Source of the DNA: Hirudinaria manillensis
Taxonomy: Eukaryota > Annelida > Clitellata > Hirudinida > Hirudinidae
DNA: 64,000 nt
Reading direction: 5' to 3'
Assembly (NCBI GenBank): GCA_034509925.1
Contig: CM067530.1
Span: forward strand, 4,002,501 to 4,066,500
The notes under the pieces were generated by a model that saw only the letters and a program-made list of their open reading frames with translations, ran no database searches and was not told where the DNA came from. The translations under genes and the position numbers were made by a program. This document shows, piece by piece, positions 1-12,373 of this stretch. The first letter of the stretch is position 1. Every line of letters starts with the position of its first letter.

Positions 1-3000
1 AACCTTGCTCTCATGACACTTGTCTAAATCATAATCATCGGATGTCACGGCAACATCAGTCACTATGTAGAGGTCGCCTCTCCAGGCACATAAATCAGGA
101 ATTTTGAGTCCCTTTTCTGTGGGAATACGGGGCTCTATTACTGTAGTATAGCCCCTTTTTCGTAGTTCACATTCTAATTCCCTAACGACAGCGTTATGTC
201 TTTCATGCCTTGGGCCATCCGTTCTCGGGCATCTCTGGATCATGTGGCCCAGCGATTCGAAAGAATTGCAGCCCTCACCGCATCTCCTTGAAGCCAGAGG
301 ATTCCATCTTGACGCTCGGAGTCTACAGTGAAGGGCAGCCGCTCGGACCTTTATGCATTTGATATATTGGCCAGATGGAACTCTTGGGACCGCTGCTGAA
401 ATCCAATCACTCATTCCAATTCCTCTGGTGAATGATCTTAATCCATAACCGTCCACTGTTTTGTATAGGCTCTCTGAAGCCGCCACTTTCCAATCTAGTT
501 TTGATTGTTTTGCCTGTGACGTTCCAAATTTCCGGAATTCTCTCATGATCAGGGTGTTGTTCCTCAGAACATCCGACAGGAACTCATCTCTACGACTACC
601 TGTCTCAGAGAAGATCTCTGTCAATCTGTTTATTCTGAGCCGGGGAACCCATTGTTTAAGTGGGAGAATTCCCAGACCACCGGATTTGACGGGAGCATGA
701 TAAAATGGCTTGGGGACATCCTTTGGAAGATGAAGCCAATGCCTCGTTGCTTTCCTAATCGCGGTATCTGAGGAACTCAGAGAACCGAGGTTGACCTCGC
801 CAAAGGTAAGTTTGTGAACGAGGCTTGGTATCAGATGGACTTTTAGAATATATAGGCGTTGGCAAGGCTTAATTGGTGCCTTTGAAATGGAGTTGAGAGA
901 CTTTTGAATTTCATAACCGATCGACACTGGCTGCTTTCGAACTCCAATCTGTATCCCCAGGTATTTGTAAGTCTGTGAGACGTCTATTGCTTTAATATCC
1001 TGTGATTGAAATTTAATGTAGGGTGTAGGATTGTCTATCCAGCGTTTTTCCTTGCAATGAGTTTCCGTACGGAGTGTGGCGCACTTGTTTGGATTGATTT
1101 TAAGTCCTGCGCTGCCCATTGCAGTTTCAAGTTGCTCCATCAACTTCTTCATTCCGATGTCAGTTGTTGACATCATTACCAGATCATCAGCAAATGCAAT
1201 ATAATTGCATCTGATCGCTGAATTTCTGCCAGCCGTGACACCAATTGATTGGTCCAGTTCGCTGGTTATCATATCCATGACCTCATTGAATAAGTGGGGA
1301 GACATCGGGTCTCCTTGACGAAGTCCTCTTTTCACCTGTACCCTTCTACTAAGCACTCCCTCTGCTTTAAAGTGAACCTCACTTTCTTTGTACAGCTCCG
1401 CCAGGTAGTTTAAGAGGAGAGGTGGAGTGCCGAGTCTGGCAGCAGCCCTGAGGATAGATTTATGGGATACTGAGTCGAAAGCTTTGGTGACGTCGACAAA
1501 TGTCAGGTTAAGTTTTTGGATTTGTTCTTTCTTTTTTTGAATTATTGATTTGATGAGAAAGAGATTTTGTGCAATGCCATCCCCCGGACAGAAAGCTTTT
1601 TGTCTCCATGACAGGGGCCAATTCCCCAACATTCTACCTCCAAGGATGCGATGGAAGAGACGCGCCATAACCGGACCAACAGTGATAGGTCGATAATCGC
1701 TCGGAGTCGAGGCCTCTTTATTCTTCGGAATGAATGTGACGATTCCCGATTTGAATGATGCGGGAGGTACTCCTGTTAGCAACTAGAGAGACATGTGAAC
1801 AGCGAGATCGTCATAACTGAATTTTGCAAGATGCCTTTTTCGAATGCCATCCTGTCCAGGGCTGCTGTCCTTTAGTCCCCGGAATGCAATCTCTACATCC
1901 CATTTGGTGATCGGATCTTGCATTTCTGTTGCGATATCTCTGATCGTCACCAGAGGCCTGTCATCCTCCACCGATGTCTCCCCAAAGATCTCGCTCCAAT
2001 AATCCGCCAACCCCGCAGGGAAAGCGCCTGTCTGGGCTTCATATTCTTCTTTCAAAACCGAGTGCGCTGCCGATGTTGGACTTTTTCGGAAAAGTTTTTG
2101 CATACTAGCATAGCACTTCTGTCGTTCTAACTTTTTCTGTTCCTTTTTTGACACCCTGATTTTTGTTTTCCGGAAAGTTCTGCATTTGTTTTCTGATTTG
2201 CTTTGGACATGATTGTTGTTTCTGTGTACACTTTCAGCACGATCGGCAGGTTGTTTGGGCTCACTGCTATTGATCTTCTGTGGAATTTGAGTTGAGATCC
2301 ACTTTTCATATTCCTTATTAATCAGTGAGATTTTCTCTGTTCTCGGGAGCTTCTCGTTTATGAGATTGGAGAACTCTTCACCATCTAGATGGATCATTTG
2401 GTATCTTTCAATCACAAATTGTTTCAACTTTAACTGATTGTCCACTGCAATTGAGTTACTGACTATTTTCTCTTGCTCCTCATTCGTAGGCGGCATTCCT
2501 AAAATCTGGTTTTCAGTCTGTCTCAAGGCCACAGAATCCTGAAAGGCATTGCTTAGAAGGCTCTTGTAACCAGGCTTGTTTCTGATTCTCCTTATGCGCC
2601 TAACACTCACATCCGGGAATTGTCTGGAGAGGGCGATATTGATTCTTTTCCTTTCCTGGTCATTAAGTCCAGCTTCAGCTCTTGACATATTCCTCCATAG
2701 TTCTTTTGAATGTCCCGAGTGAACTTCCTCAGATGATTCTTCGCAAACAGAATTTCTACTCGCAGTCAGCTCAGTTGGACTCCTGGCTAATGACGTCTGA
2801 AAATTTTCTGAGGACCTGGTTTTACTGATGCATTGTTGGAGAATAGTTCTGTATTCTGTCTGTCTTCTATGTCCTCGAATGGAGGCCAAAGTTCGGTGAG
2901 GGAAATGTTTGTGGAGTTCAATGTTGATGAATCTAACTCCTTGTTGCTTCAGTTCTATCTCCAACATTGCCATCACATGGGATTCCTCTTTATCCCATCT

Positions 3001-3204
3001 ACATTTTCCGTAGCTTTTTCCTGACCTTTTTGCGTGACACTGAACTGGATGGACGCGACTTTCGTGAATTCTTGCTTCTTTTGTTGTTTTGAATTCTGCG
3101 TTACAATATTCGCACTTTGGCTGTACAGTCACTTGAGTCTCAGAAGGGCCAGAACAGTCTTTCACCTTTGTGAGAGCCAACAAGGTGCGCGCGCGGGTTT
3201 GCAT
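1..3204 (-). pseudogene. R2-like ORF with one internal stop (DNA-binding, reverse transcriptase, endonuclease)
   Basis: An ATG at 3204 follows an in-frame TAA by one codon. Residues 31-52 form a zinc finger (C-x2-C-x12-H-x4-H). Two Myb-like repeats follow, each with an R-x2-I-x-R type helix. The frame is broken by a TAG at 1783-1785, just before the reverse transcriptase core, and then stays open in the same frame to position 1. The downstream part has the FADD catalytic box (plus-strand 1183-1194), a CCHC knuckle (about 232-300) and a K-x-PDL endonuclease motif (about 85-110). A single point mutation explains the stop, so the copy is probably young but inactive unless the stop is read through. 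The missing C-terminus may carry further damage. Confidence 0.8.
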
Positions 3205-3240
3205 TGTTTACTTCTTGTTCTTTCCGGCGATTCTTCAAGT
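1..3240 (-). mobile_element. R2-type non-LTR retrotransposon, 3' end beyond window
   Basis: The minus strand carries one long retrotransposon frame from 3204 down to the window edge. In order it shows a C2H2 zinc finger, two Myb-like helical repeats, a reverse transcriptase and a CCHC knuckle followed by a restriction-like endonuclease. That order is typical of R2/R4-group non-LTR elements, which use the endonuclease to nick a specific target and prime reverse transcription there. The 5' end is placed near 3240 only because the frame starts just below it; the 3' UTR and target junction lie outside the window. The upstream flank holds microsatellites and unique sequence, and I see no 28S rDNA, the classical R2 target. 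Either the copy has moved, or this lineage uses another site. Confidence 0.85.
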
Positions 3241-3620
3241 TGAATTAAATCCAAAAATTCACAAAAACATCGACTAGCAGACGTAGTCGGAAGCAGACAA
3301 GCTTAAAATGACTTCTTTCTCTTCTGTTTTCCTGAAGTTGTGGAGTCTAGAACAATGCAAGACGTCGACAGATAAATTTACGCTGTTCAACTTCAGTTTT
3401 TCCCCTTTGAACTTGAGAATGGTCTCACAATCCTAAACGGAATGTAGGGGACACGAAATGGTCAGAAAAAAAGCAAAACTGCCGCAAAAACCGTAAAATT
3501 ATCGAGAATTCGCGAAAAACAGCCGCACGACCACTCGCTCGAGACACACCACTCGCTCGAGACACACGAAGGGAGATGGTGGCAGGCTCCTCAATAACCA
3601 GAGGGACATTATTATTATTA

Positions 3621-3684
<64 letters not shown>

Positions 3685-5834
3685 CATTATTATTATTATT
3701 ATTATTATTAACGGTAGTACCACATGGAGAAACGTTACGAACAGAAAGAATGCATCTAGAGAGTTGGCATTCCCTGAAATCCAAGGGAGGTCAAGGTCAC
3801 CGACCGAGGTCAGAATGGAATGGATCCTTCGATGCTGGGTCCAGGCGCAGGGAAAACAGTCCCTGGCCGAACACCAACATGACCGTCTGCGAATCGGAGT
3901 TGTGACGACGACGATGACGATGACGACTACGATATTGATGACGACGACGAAGACGTCAGGAATTGTGGTAATTGTGTCGGAAGCAGGAAAATTGGTTGGT
4001 ATTAATAATTTGCTTCTATTGTTTCTGTGTCTCAAATCATCTCCCTCATTATCGTTATTATCATCGTCGTCATGGTTTCCAAGTCAGCATGGTCGTTGTA
4101 AACATTGTAGGTATTCAGTTTGGCATATTCAAATAGACTAAGAGTCCTCGATGTCCTTCATGAATACTCAGAATGCGTAATTTGCATAATTTATCATAAT
4201 CTCCCGGTGTTTATTCTCGAAAAGTGTTGGAATGATGCCTCGAAATGTGAAGAAGAAATTCTCGGTGCTGTGATTGTTAATCGTCCAGTGTTTAATAATA
4301 TTCGTCATTGTGGATGTGCATTAAGATTTTATACCATAAATTTGGTCACAAAAAAATATCGGCATAAAATTATGACATTAAATTATATTTTTATATTCGT
4401 TCGTGAAAAAGTTCATTTTCGGCGCCGGACTGCCAAGGAAGCACTCTTGCTACTTTTACTGCGTTTTACGACCGTCTCCTGTAATTTCAAACATTCCTCG
4501 CAGAAAGTATTTTTCAGACAAAATGTCATAATATTCCTTTGCAATCAATCTAAAATGACTCGAAATTTGCTGAACTTTGTTGTTATTGAGTCCATTAATT
4601 CTGTTTTATGCCACAATTGCAAGAACATAACAAAACAGCAACAACAACAAGACTGACGACGACTGCGCAACGCTGGCATCGTTTTTGGCGCCGTTTGGAG
4701 TAGGCGCTAAAAAAAATGAGTCTGTAAATCTTCGGATTAAACGAGGTGTAACTTTACACAGGAATTGGAAATTGTAATTTTAGACGCTATTTGGCCGCTG
4801 GACTGTTTGGATCGTTTTGGTCTGTTATTCTTTAAACATATTATAAATATTTATAACAAATTAATTACATTGTAAGATATAAATGTTTGTAATAAATTAA
4901 TGCAAAGATAGTTAATTGAATTTACTCTGGAAACATTTTATTGCATTCTTGAGTTGCAGGGATGGAGATATTTTATGGAAAATTCGCGTTGGAAAAGAAA
5001 ATCCGTAGCTGAGATAACGTTCAGTTCTTTGTATGATTTGTAAACGAATTTATTTTCTCCCTGATTTAAGACGACAATAATTATTTCGAAGGTAAATATT
5101 AATATTATCGTAGTAATAAATAATAATTAAAACCGTTATCGCCCGGGGATTGATTTAATTTGAGTCTCAACATGAAAAAATCAATAAAAGCACTTGATAT
5201 TTCAATGGTTTTCTGTGGGTGGTTCTGATGGATGGGCGAGCTAATGGACGCGGGCGTGGGTGTTAGGATGGGTGGTTGGGCAGAAAGATAGTTGGGTGTA
5301 TTGGTTGAAAATGGACAGATGAAAATTGGATGAGAGCACGGATTCCAATCTTGCCATCAAAGAATTGAGACAACTAATCGTTGGTCTATCAAGATTAATT
5401 TGAAAAGTGGGTGGAGCTTAATTGTTCTTCGTTCGTTAAAGGACACGGTGTACGTCCATCTGTTATTGAATCAGATTCCTTTTTCCTATTAATGATTTTT
5501 TTAATTATTTTTAAACAGTAAATTTTTTATATTTATTGGACTGCATATTCACTTTATAATAGCACTCATCGTCTTAAATTTGAATTTTATTTACGATCGT
5601 TCACTTTTCGTTTGAACTCCACAGACGATCCTTTGGTCTGCGGCCGTCGTGAGGTTGATTTTTTTTTCTTGGGTTGCGTCTGTAATTTTGAAATACTTCA
5701 ATCTTTTTTTTATTTTTTGGCCAAATTTGAGTGAAATTTTTGTTTTGCCAAAAATTGTCATGAGGTTTTAGTTTTTCTCTGTTTCAGAATTTAAGTCTCG
5801 GAGCTTGAAAGGAACTGCTTATTCGTTATTGGAT
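3241..5834. other. Intergenic, no supported gene
   Basis: AT-rich DNA between the retroelement and ECHDC3. It holds a long ATT tract, two copies of an 18-bp direct repeat around 3531-3566, and a GAC/GAT-rich patch at 3903-3955. A 178-codon frame at 4120-4656 and frames running through the ATT tract have no recognisable domain or splice logic. The proximal promoter of ECHDC3 should lie in the last few hundred bases. Confidence 0.5.
3608..3710. repeat. (ATT)n microsatellite
   Basis: About 34 ATT units with two ATC interruptions. Apparent poly-Leu, poly-Asn and poly-Ile frames here are products of the repeat. Confidence 0.95.
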
Positions 5835-7627
5835 ATGAATGTCTTGAGAAGATTAACCAGATCGTTGGAGGCGGTGAAGTTTTACGACGAAATTTTTCGA
5901 GAATTTAAAATATTTTAAGCTTTCATGAATTAATCATTTCCTCATAGAAAAATTGTTACCAGACTGTTAGTCATGAAACTGTGTATCAATCATTTTTTCA
6001 TAAGCTGGCCATCAATATAGGGTTATTTAAGAGTAGAACTTTATTAATGGAACAATTTGTTTTTGATTAACTGCTACTTTGAACTGTTTTTAGACAGCAT
6101 TTGACATGCAGGTTTCTAAGAGCTCTAGCTTTCCACACATGGGGGCTCAATGGGTCTCTACAAGCAGTTTAATTCTCTGCCATGATGATGACTCAGGAAT
6201 CAGAACAATCACCCTCAACAACCCAAAAAAAAGGTTCAAATGAGATCCTTTCTCCACAAAAAAATTAGAGTTGATGATTTGTCTTAGTAAAATTAATTGT
6301 GATGATGACAATGCACAAACGGTGGCTTTGGATATCTACAATGATGTTTGGCTGTCAATACGAAACATGCAGCGAGAAGAGACACGCTCGAGATTTTGTC
6401 AAAAGATGGTGAGGACGTTTATGCCACGCCAATTGCTTTACCACGCTCTGTGAATATAAATTTTATGAGTTGACAAATGCAACAGCAGTTTATCACTGAC
6501 TCTCAAAACTCTAGGAACGTTTTGTCCTACGATGCACTGAGGGAGCTCGAATCGAGCCTCTTGGAAAGAGACGAAAGGGTGAAGGTGGTCGTCATCAAAG
6601 CGGTAGGAAGCGTGTTCTCCTCTGGGCATGACCTGAAGGAACTGGTAAGTGATGATGATGATGATGACTATGATGATGATGATGATGATAATGATAGTGC
6701 TTGCTAAACTTAAAGCATAGGACGTGGATGAAAGCATTGCCATTACAGGGCATTCGACGTGGATGCAATTAGTAGAGGTGTTTGTAAGCTGGATGGTGGT
6801 GCTGATAGTGATGATGAAAGTCAGAAAAATGATGTCAGCATGATAATGGCCTCACTAACGTATTCGCGAAATGGACCGTCAACGTCTGAGATGCATAATT
6901 AAATGAAAGTAAAGCCAAATAAAAACGCACAAAACTTTAATTTTCCGAAGTCCTAAAGTGCTTTTAATATAAAATACAAGAAGGAGGCCGCAAAAAAAAT
7001 GAAAAAAGCAGGACACGCCGCTTAAAGTGGGAGTTTATTGAGTTGGCGATGATGATGATGGTACCGATTGAGTTAATTAAAAAAATTAAATTGTTAATTT
7101 AACAAAGTCCTGGTAGTGATTCTTGCAAAGATCTTTCAAAATCCAATTTCTTTTTTTTCATTTTCCCGTCGCAATGGCTTTAAAAATTCAACATTCAAAA
7201 GTCTTTTGTTTTTTTTTCATTATTATTATTATAATAAATATTGAATCATTTATTGAAACAATTATTTTACAATCAACAAATTAATTCTTTGGTGTATTAT
7301 TTTGCCATTACTTTCATTTCCATGGTTGCCATTGGTTATCTTGCAGCATGTAAATAAATTTGTAATCACTTTTTATTTTCATTTCAAAATCAAATAAAAT
7401 CCTTTCTTTTATTCTGCATTCCGTCAGTCGAAAGATCAGCCGTCAGAGCGGCACGGAAAACTCTTCGACTTGTGCTCCAAAGTGATGACCTCGATCAAGG
7501 TAGCGTGATAGTGATGATCTTATTAAAAATTAATAATTTTATTTAATTATTATTATTATTATAGTTGTTGTTGTTATTATTGTGTTCCAAAGTGATGACC
7601 TTATTAATTATTAATAATATTGTTGAA

Positions 7628-7660
<33 letters not shown>

Positions 7661-9611
7661 GCATCCCAAAGTGATGGTCTCCATAAAAGTAGCATTGTGG
7701 TTGTGATGATCTTATTAAGTATTAGTTTCTTTATTATTTAATTAATAATTATTTAAATTAAAAATAATATTAGTAATGATTAATACTTTGATTATAATAA
7801 CCTTTCTATTATCATTATGGTGCTCTTTGAGTTAGTGTCTTGGTATCCATCTTGATGGTATTGTTGTGTGAATCAACAGAGAAGACAATGCAGTCATATT
7901 GTCTATTGTTGCTATTTTTGCCTATGTTATTTTCTCCTTCCTTTGGGATTTCTAAGCTGTCAAAGAGAGAACAGCAAATCTTGGAACATGTCATTTTTAT
8001 TTATTTATTTATTTGTTTATTCATTTATTTATTCTTAAACAATGCCGAATCTTTGTGACAGGAGCTCGATAATTATTAAATTAACCTTTCCTTCAGGATA
8101 TTCCCGTCCCTGTCGTAGCACAAGTCCAAGGTTCGTCCCTGGATATTCTTTTCTTTTTAAGGATGAAATTGAAGTCATTTAATAAGTTACTATTATCTTT
8201 TCTCAGTTCATTACAACCTCCTAAGTTAAACAACTTTGGATGAAAATAATGTGACCTACTTTCATCTGAAACCTCCGAGATTGAAACATTTTAAATGCAT
8301 CGTTAATTAATTATTCTATAAATTAATCGCGTTCCGTCAGGTCTGGCGAGCGCAGCCGGGTGTCAGTTGGTCTCCAGTTGCGACATCTCCGTGGCAACGA
8401 GGTCGTCCTCCTTCGCGACCCCGGGGTCAGGTTGCGTTGTTCGTGCAGGGGTCGATTTATTTTTAAAAAAATACCCCTCCCCCTTCTCTCCAAGCCTGGA
8501 GCATTTCAACTGCAAGGAATTTGAAGCAAAAGTGAAAGCAGTTTTTGATTTCAAACTCTCCGTGAATTTTCACCGAGATTATATTTTCCAAGTCGTTCTG
8601 CAGTTTCACTCTCTCTCGTGAAATGCCGAGTCGCATGTTTACACGAAGCCCTATCTTTCCTCTTCAGGGTTTCCTCAATGGTTTTATAAAAGAAATAGTT
8701 AAAAATCGAGCGGTCGGATAGATGGATAGAATGGTGGATGGAAATTTATTGGACCTCTGCATGGGTTAGCAAACAGAATCTCCTTGTTTTTCTTATGCAG
8801 CATCAACAGCGGCCTTTTCTGCACGACCCCCGGCGTGGCTTTGGCTCGGGTAGTTCCGAGAAAGGCGGCGCTGTACATGTTATTCACGGGATTCCCCATC
8901 TCGGCCGAAGGTCTCTGTCTAATCTTTGTTTTAATTCGGTAAATTATTACTGATTAATTACTAATTAATTATTGTAAACTTTAGAATCTCCATTAAAATG
9001 TTAATGTCAGCTGATAATTCAGAACTGTTTCAGAGGCTCTGCATCTTGGTCTCATCAGCAAAGTCGTTGATGATGACTTGTTGGAGTCAGAAGTGAGTTT
9101 GTATATGTCATTAAATTTTTACCGAACTAACTCTGCACGTCTTGAATTTAAATTCAAACAAAATTTTCATTTGTTGCAGTTTTGCAATCAGACTTTAACT
9201 TAAACAGACAGACAAGCGTGTTTGTTGCACATAGTGAATAATGTTTTTTTTTTACAGGTGAGGAAAATAACCGAGAAAATTGCTAGCCTGAGTGGCCCCG
9301 TAATGCAAATGGGTAAGAAGGCTTTCTATAGGCAGGTTACCATGGAGCTCAGTGATGCATACAGGTTAAATATTATATTATTGTTACTCTTAATTGGTGG
9401 CATTATTACATTTTGTTTTGTAAATAATGCATGTTTGGCTCAATTTGAGAGCTAGTGAAGTTCAAGTTTACTTTCAGTAGCTTGTAATTACAAAATTGCA
9501 TTGTTGTGCAGGTTGGCTTCACAAGTTATGGTGGACAACTTAAAACATGAAGATGCCAAAGAGGGCATTGATGCCTTCATCAATAAAAGGTTGCCTGTTT
9601 GGAAGAATTAA
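5835..9611 (+). CDS. ECHDC3: Enoyl-CoA hydratase domain-containing protein 3, mitochondrial
   Basis: Ten coding exons: 5835-5873, 6094-6233, 6515-6644, 7428-7499, 8097-8130, 8341-8425, 8801-8910, 9034-9092, 9258-9364, 9512-9611. They give 291 residues, against about 300 in vertebrate ECHDC3. All phases close, and the stop is followed by AATAAA at 9705. It is a crotonase-fold protein, with SSGHDLKEL (oxyanion-hole region), ASAAGCQL and FATPG motifs, and a C-terminus ending in KRLPVWKN. The first exon encodes an Arg/Leu-rich amphipathic start (MNVLRRLTRSLEA), which looks like a mitochondrial presequence; its assignment is the weakest part, and translation could instead begin at 6106. The fold fits a mitochondrial enoyl-CoA hydratase-like protein. 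The typical second catalytic Glu of true hydratases is not obvious, so the exact reaction is uncertain. The donor at 8426 (GG^GTCAGG) is the one that keeps frame. Confidence 0.93.
7471..7720 (+). repeat. Repeated copies of ECHDC3 exon tail plus donor inside the next intron
   Basis: The last about 30 bases of the exon ending at 7499, with the following intron start, recur in degraded form near 7580 and 7660. The shared core is CCAAAGTGATG followed by GATCTTATTA-like sequence. ATT tracts separate the copies. The copies do not continue the reading frame. Confidence 0.7.
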
Positions 9612-10555
9612 ATTAAAGAGGAATTTGTTCAAAATGTTCTTGATAAAATTATTTGTGCCTTTCAACTGATCATGAGCACTGTGCTTACATTTGCCGATTC
9701 CTGGAATAAAACTTTGTGATATATCTGTGCTTTGTGTTTGTTATCTCGGATTTCTGAAACTAGAGTCGATATCTTTATAATATTCATTGAGAGTATCCAA
9801 AGCTAACTGCAACTCCAATTGGCGAGATGTAATTAACTTCATCGAGAACCTCGAAAAGTTCGCCAGTGACGAGATGAGAGTTTACTTCGAAGTCAGTAAT
9901 TGCTCTCAAATAAGTGGGCCACTTGTGAATTGGGTGATGCGGGTCAATTCCTCGTCTGGATTCCTGCGTTGCGGATAGTCTGGAAGCGAGACAGTGTAAT
10001 TCCATCACTGTATCCTAATCAATGTAAATTGTAACATAATCGAACTAAATTTTTTTATATTGCATTTACGCGATGGGATAATAAATTCGTCACCTAAACT
10101 TATCTTGGCGATAAAACCATCGAATTTAATTTTTGATAAATACGGTAATAAATAAAAATTATATGATTTTTAATAATAAATTTTGTAAATAACATTCACA
10201 TAAAAGAAAATTTATGATTCTTTATACACAACCACTCCTAGAAACAAATTAGTCAAGGTTGCCGAGTCTGCGTTGAGTTGTCCGTTCTTTTATGACAATT
10301 GTGGCCATCGTTTGGATCTGTTTTTATTTATAACTTTGTCGATCGCGGTAAAATCAGTTGGAAATTTTATTACATTCGATTAAAATTGTTTCGATCAATT
10401 GCATTCTTTGGATAAATATCGATGCGTCGAACAATCGCATTGTTTCGCTACTTTTGACGTTGTTCTAAAGAGAACTTTCTAAGGAGAACGTGATTATAGG
10501 TGTGCTTTGTTTTTCTTAAAAATCGTATATTCCACCAGGGCGTAGATTTTTCAAC
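9612..10555. other. ECHDC3 3' UTR and intergenic spacer
   Basis: No supported gene. Two overlapping opposed frames near 9784-10008 show no domain. An acceptor-like CCACCAG at 10533-10539, just upstream of the next start codon, suggests that the next gene has an untranslated first exon in this spacer. Confidence 0.5.
9705..9710 (+). terminator. Polyadenylation signal of ECHDC3
   Basis: Canonical AATAAA 94 bases after the ECHDC3 stop. Confidence 0.75.
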
Positions 10556-12373
10556 ATGCCGGTGAAGATTTTCGTTGGTCGTTTAGCGGAGGGAACTACC
10601 AGAGACGACTTATTGCCTCTTTTTAAGAAGTTTGGCACTGTCAAAGAATGCGATATCCTCTCCACATATGGCTTTGTTGTTAGTTTACCTTATTCAACGT
10701 AGACCTTTAAAAATGTTTTCAGAATTGTTATTCTCAGTAGAATTAAATTAATTATTAGAAGTGTCTTTGCCTGATATACTGGTCATTGAGCTTTTAGTTG
10801 ATTAACATTGATATTTGTTCTCAGCACATGGAATCAGAAGAGGAGGCACAGGTGGCCATAGCTGCACTGGATGGTTATGGCGTGAAAGGGAGCCACATCC
10901 ACGTCGAGGTTTGTGAGAGAAATTAAACGTTTTAAAATCAATTTAATTGCAATTGAAACATCTAATGTAGTTTAATTTGCATCTTTTTTGCTAGAAATGC
11001 TTTAATGGTTATGTATGTTTATTCATGCATTTGATATTTTTGAATTAATTGTTATAATTGATTCGTGCTGTGTTGCAGTGGGAGGATGCATTTCTTATCA
11101 TTTTATTATAGCTGAAAGTTGTCACTTGAAATGTGTTGGTACATTCATGTTGATAAAATCTGCTGAATGATTATCCCAATCTTGTGAAATTATAATTACC
11201 TTATCTGTCAATTAAATTTCTCCCTAGTTTCACATCAGATCCTGAATCCCAACTCTGTTTCACAATTATTTAATAACTACGAGTTCATATTTTGTACAAT
11301 CTAGGCCTATTGTTTCAGTGAAAAAACCATGATAAAGATAAAATAATGCAAATATTGCATGTCCATTTTTAATTTGGAACTGTGATGTCATGTCGTTCTG
11401 TTTTTCCAGTTATCCACCGCATCCACACAAGGAAGGAAGAAGAAGATTGACCAGAGGTCCGAGTTAGTTCTTTTTTGCTGTTAAATTCATCATCAGTGCG
11501 AAACCTCTCGTTCGATGCAAGCTTTATTGATCTTCATTGCGTCTACCAATGCAGACATCCGATCAACCAAGTATTTTACTTGACAACTCCTAAAAATTTT
11601 GTTTTTTAATCTCATTTTACATGAATCGAGAGGCCAGCAATGAATTTTTCTTTTCAACATTTCCACCCGGAGTTGTTCCTTTCAGGCAGACGAACATTCG
11701 CCAGGTTCCTGGAGTTCCTTTCGGCCACGGAAGTCGCTTCGAGCCGTACCACTCTCGCCACGGTCCGCCCGTTCCGACTACCCCCGTGAACTTTGGGCCC
11801 GTCGTGCCCGTTCACGCCCCCGAACGCCACCCGGTACCTCCCCAGGCCCCTGTCCCCCCAAAAGAGGAGTACGCCTCTGAGCAAGTGAAAGACCTGCTCG
11901 AGCTCTATTTCCGAGACCCGTACGCGTTCGACCAGTACGCAAAAACGTATTATTACGGCGAGCGACTCGAGCGGTTATCTGCGGCGAGAAATTATGACAG
12001 ACGTTCGTCCCAGGAAGGGTAAGGATGTCTCTGACGAAAATTCTAGAGTGTTTATTGTCGATATCCGTCGGGCGCGGCCCGGAGCGCCTGGCGTCTGCTC
12101 GCGTCGGTCGGATGCGACTCGTCTGCTTGCGAATCGTCTCGAGACGAGCAGATGGGTAAATCGAAGTTCGAGATGGCGTCGTTCGGCTCTTTAAGCGCTT
12201 TGTTTTAGGCGGATCGTTTAACTGATTTTTCATAATAATAATGATAATGATAATACTTTCAAATCAAGTATTTTTCAAGTCTAGAGTCAAGCGGTCGAGT
12301 TCTTTGTATGCTCACGACGATTTGTTTTTTTTTACCTCGCAGGGCTTACCTCGGCGTGCCCTACCGAAGATGA
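10556..12373 (+). CDS. Single-RRM RNA-binding protein, RBM14/RBM4-like
   Basis: Five coding exons: 10556-10678, 10825-10908, 11410-11456, 11686-12018 and 12343-12373, giving 205 residues. Residues 1-70 form an RRM: RNP2 is KIFVGRL, and RNP1 ends in TYGFVHM across the first intron. The RRM is followed by VELST and a basic stretch, a signature shared with RBM14 and RBM4. The rest is Pro-, His- and Arg-rich, then a Tyr-rich segment (TYYYGERLERL). It lacks the second RRM and the CCHC knuckle of vertebrate RBM4. If the donor at 12019 were not used, the protein would end two codons later in SQEG; splicing adds AYLGVPYRR. The family takes part in nuclear splicing and coactivator roles; that is inferred, not seen. 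The late exons and 3' UTR are clearly more GC-rich than the surrounding DNA. Confidence 0.85.

Noticed and set aside
3499..3905. Frames with poly-Asn, poly-Ile and poly-Leu runs
   Set aside because: Readings of the ATT microsatellite, with no domains outside the run.
4120..4656. 178-codon frame
   Set aside because: No family resemblance, no splice context, AT-rich composition; likely chance.
8427..8432. Donor TCAG^GTTGCG for the ECHDC3 exon at 8341
   Set aside because: It shifts the next exon out of frame. GG^GTCAGG restores TPGINSGLF as expected for the family.
9784..10008. Two opposed 63-74-codon frames
   Set aside because: Mutual shadows with no domain; they lie in an AT-rich spacer.
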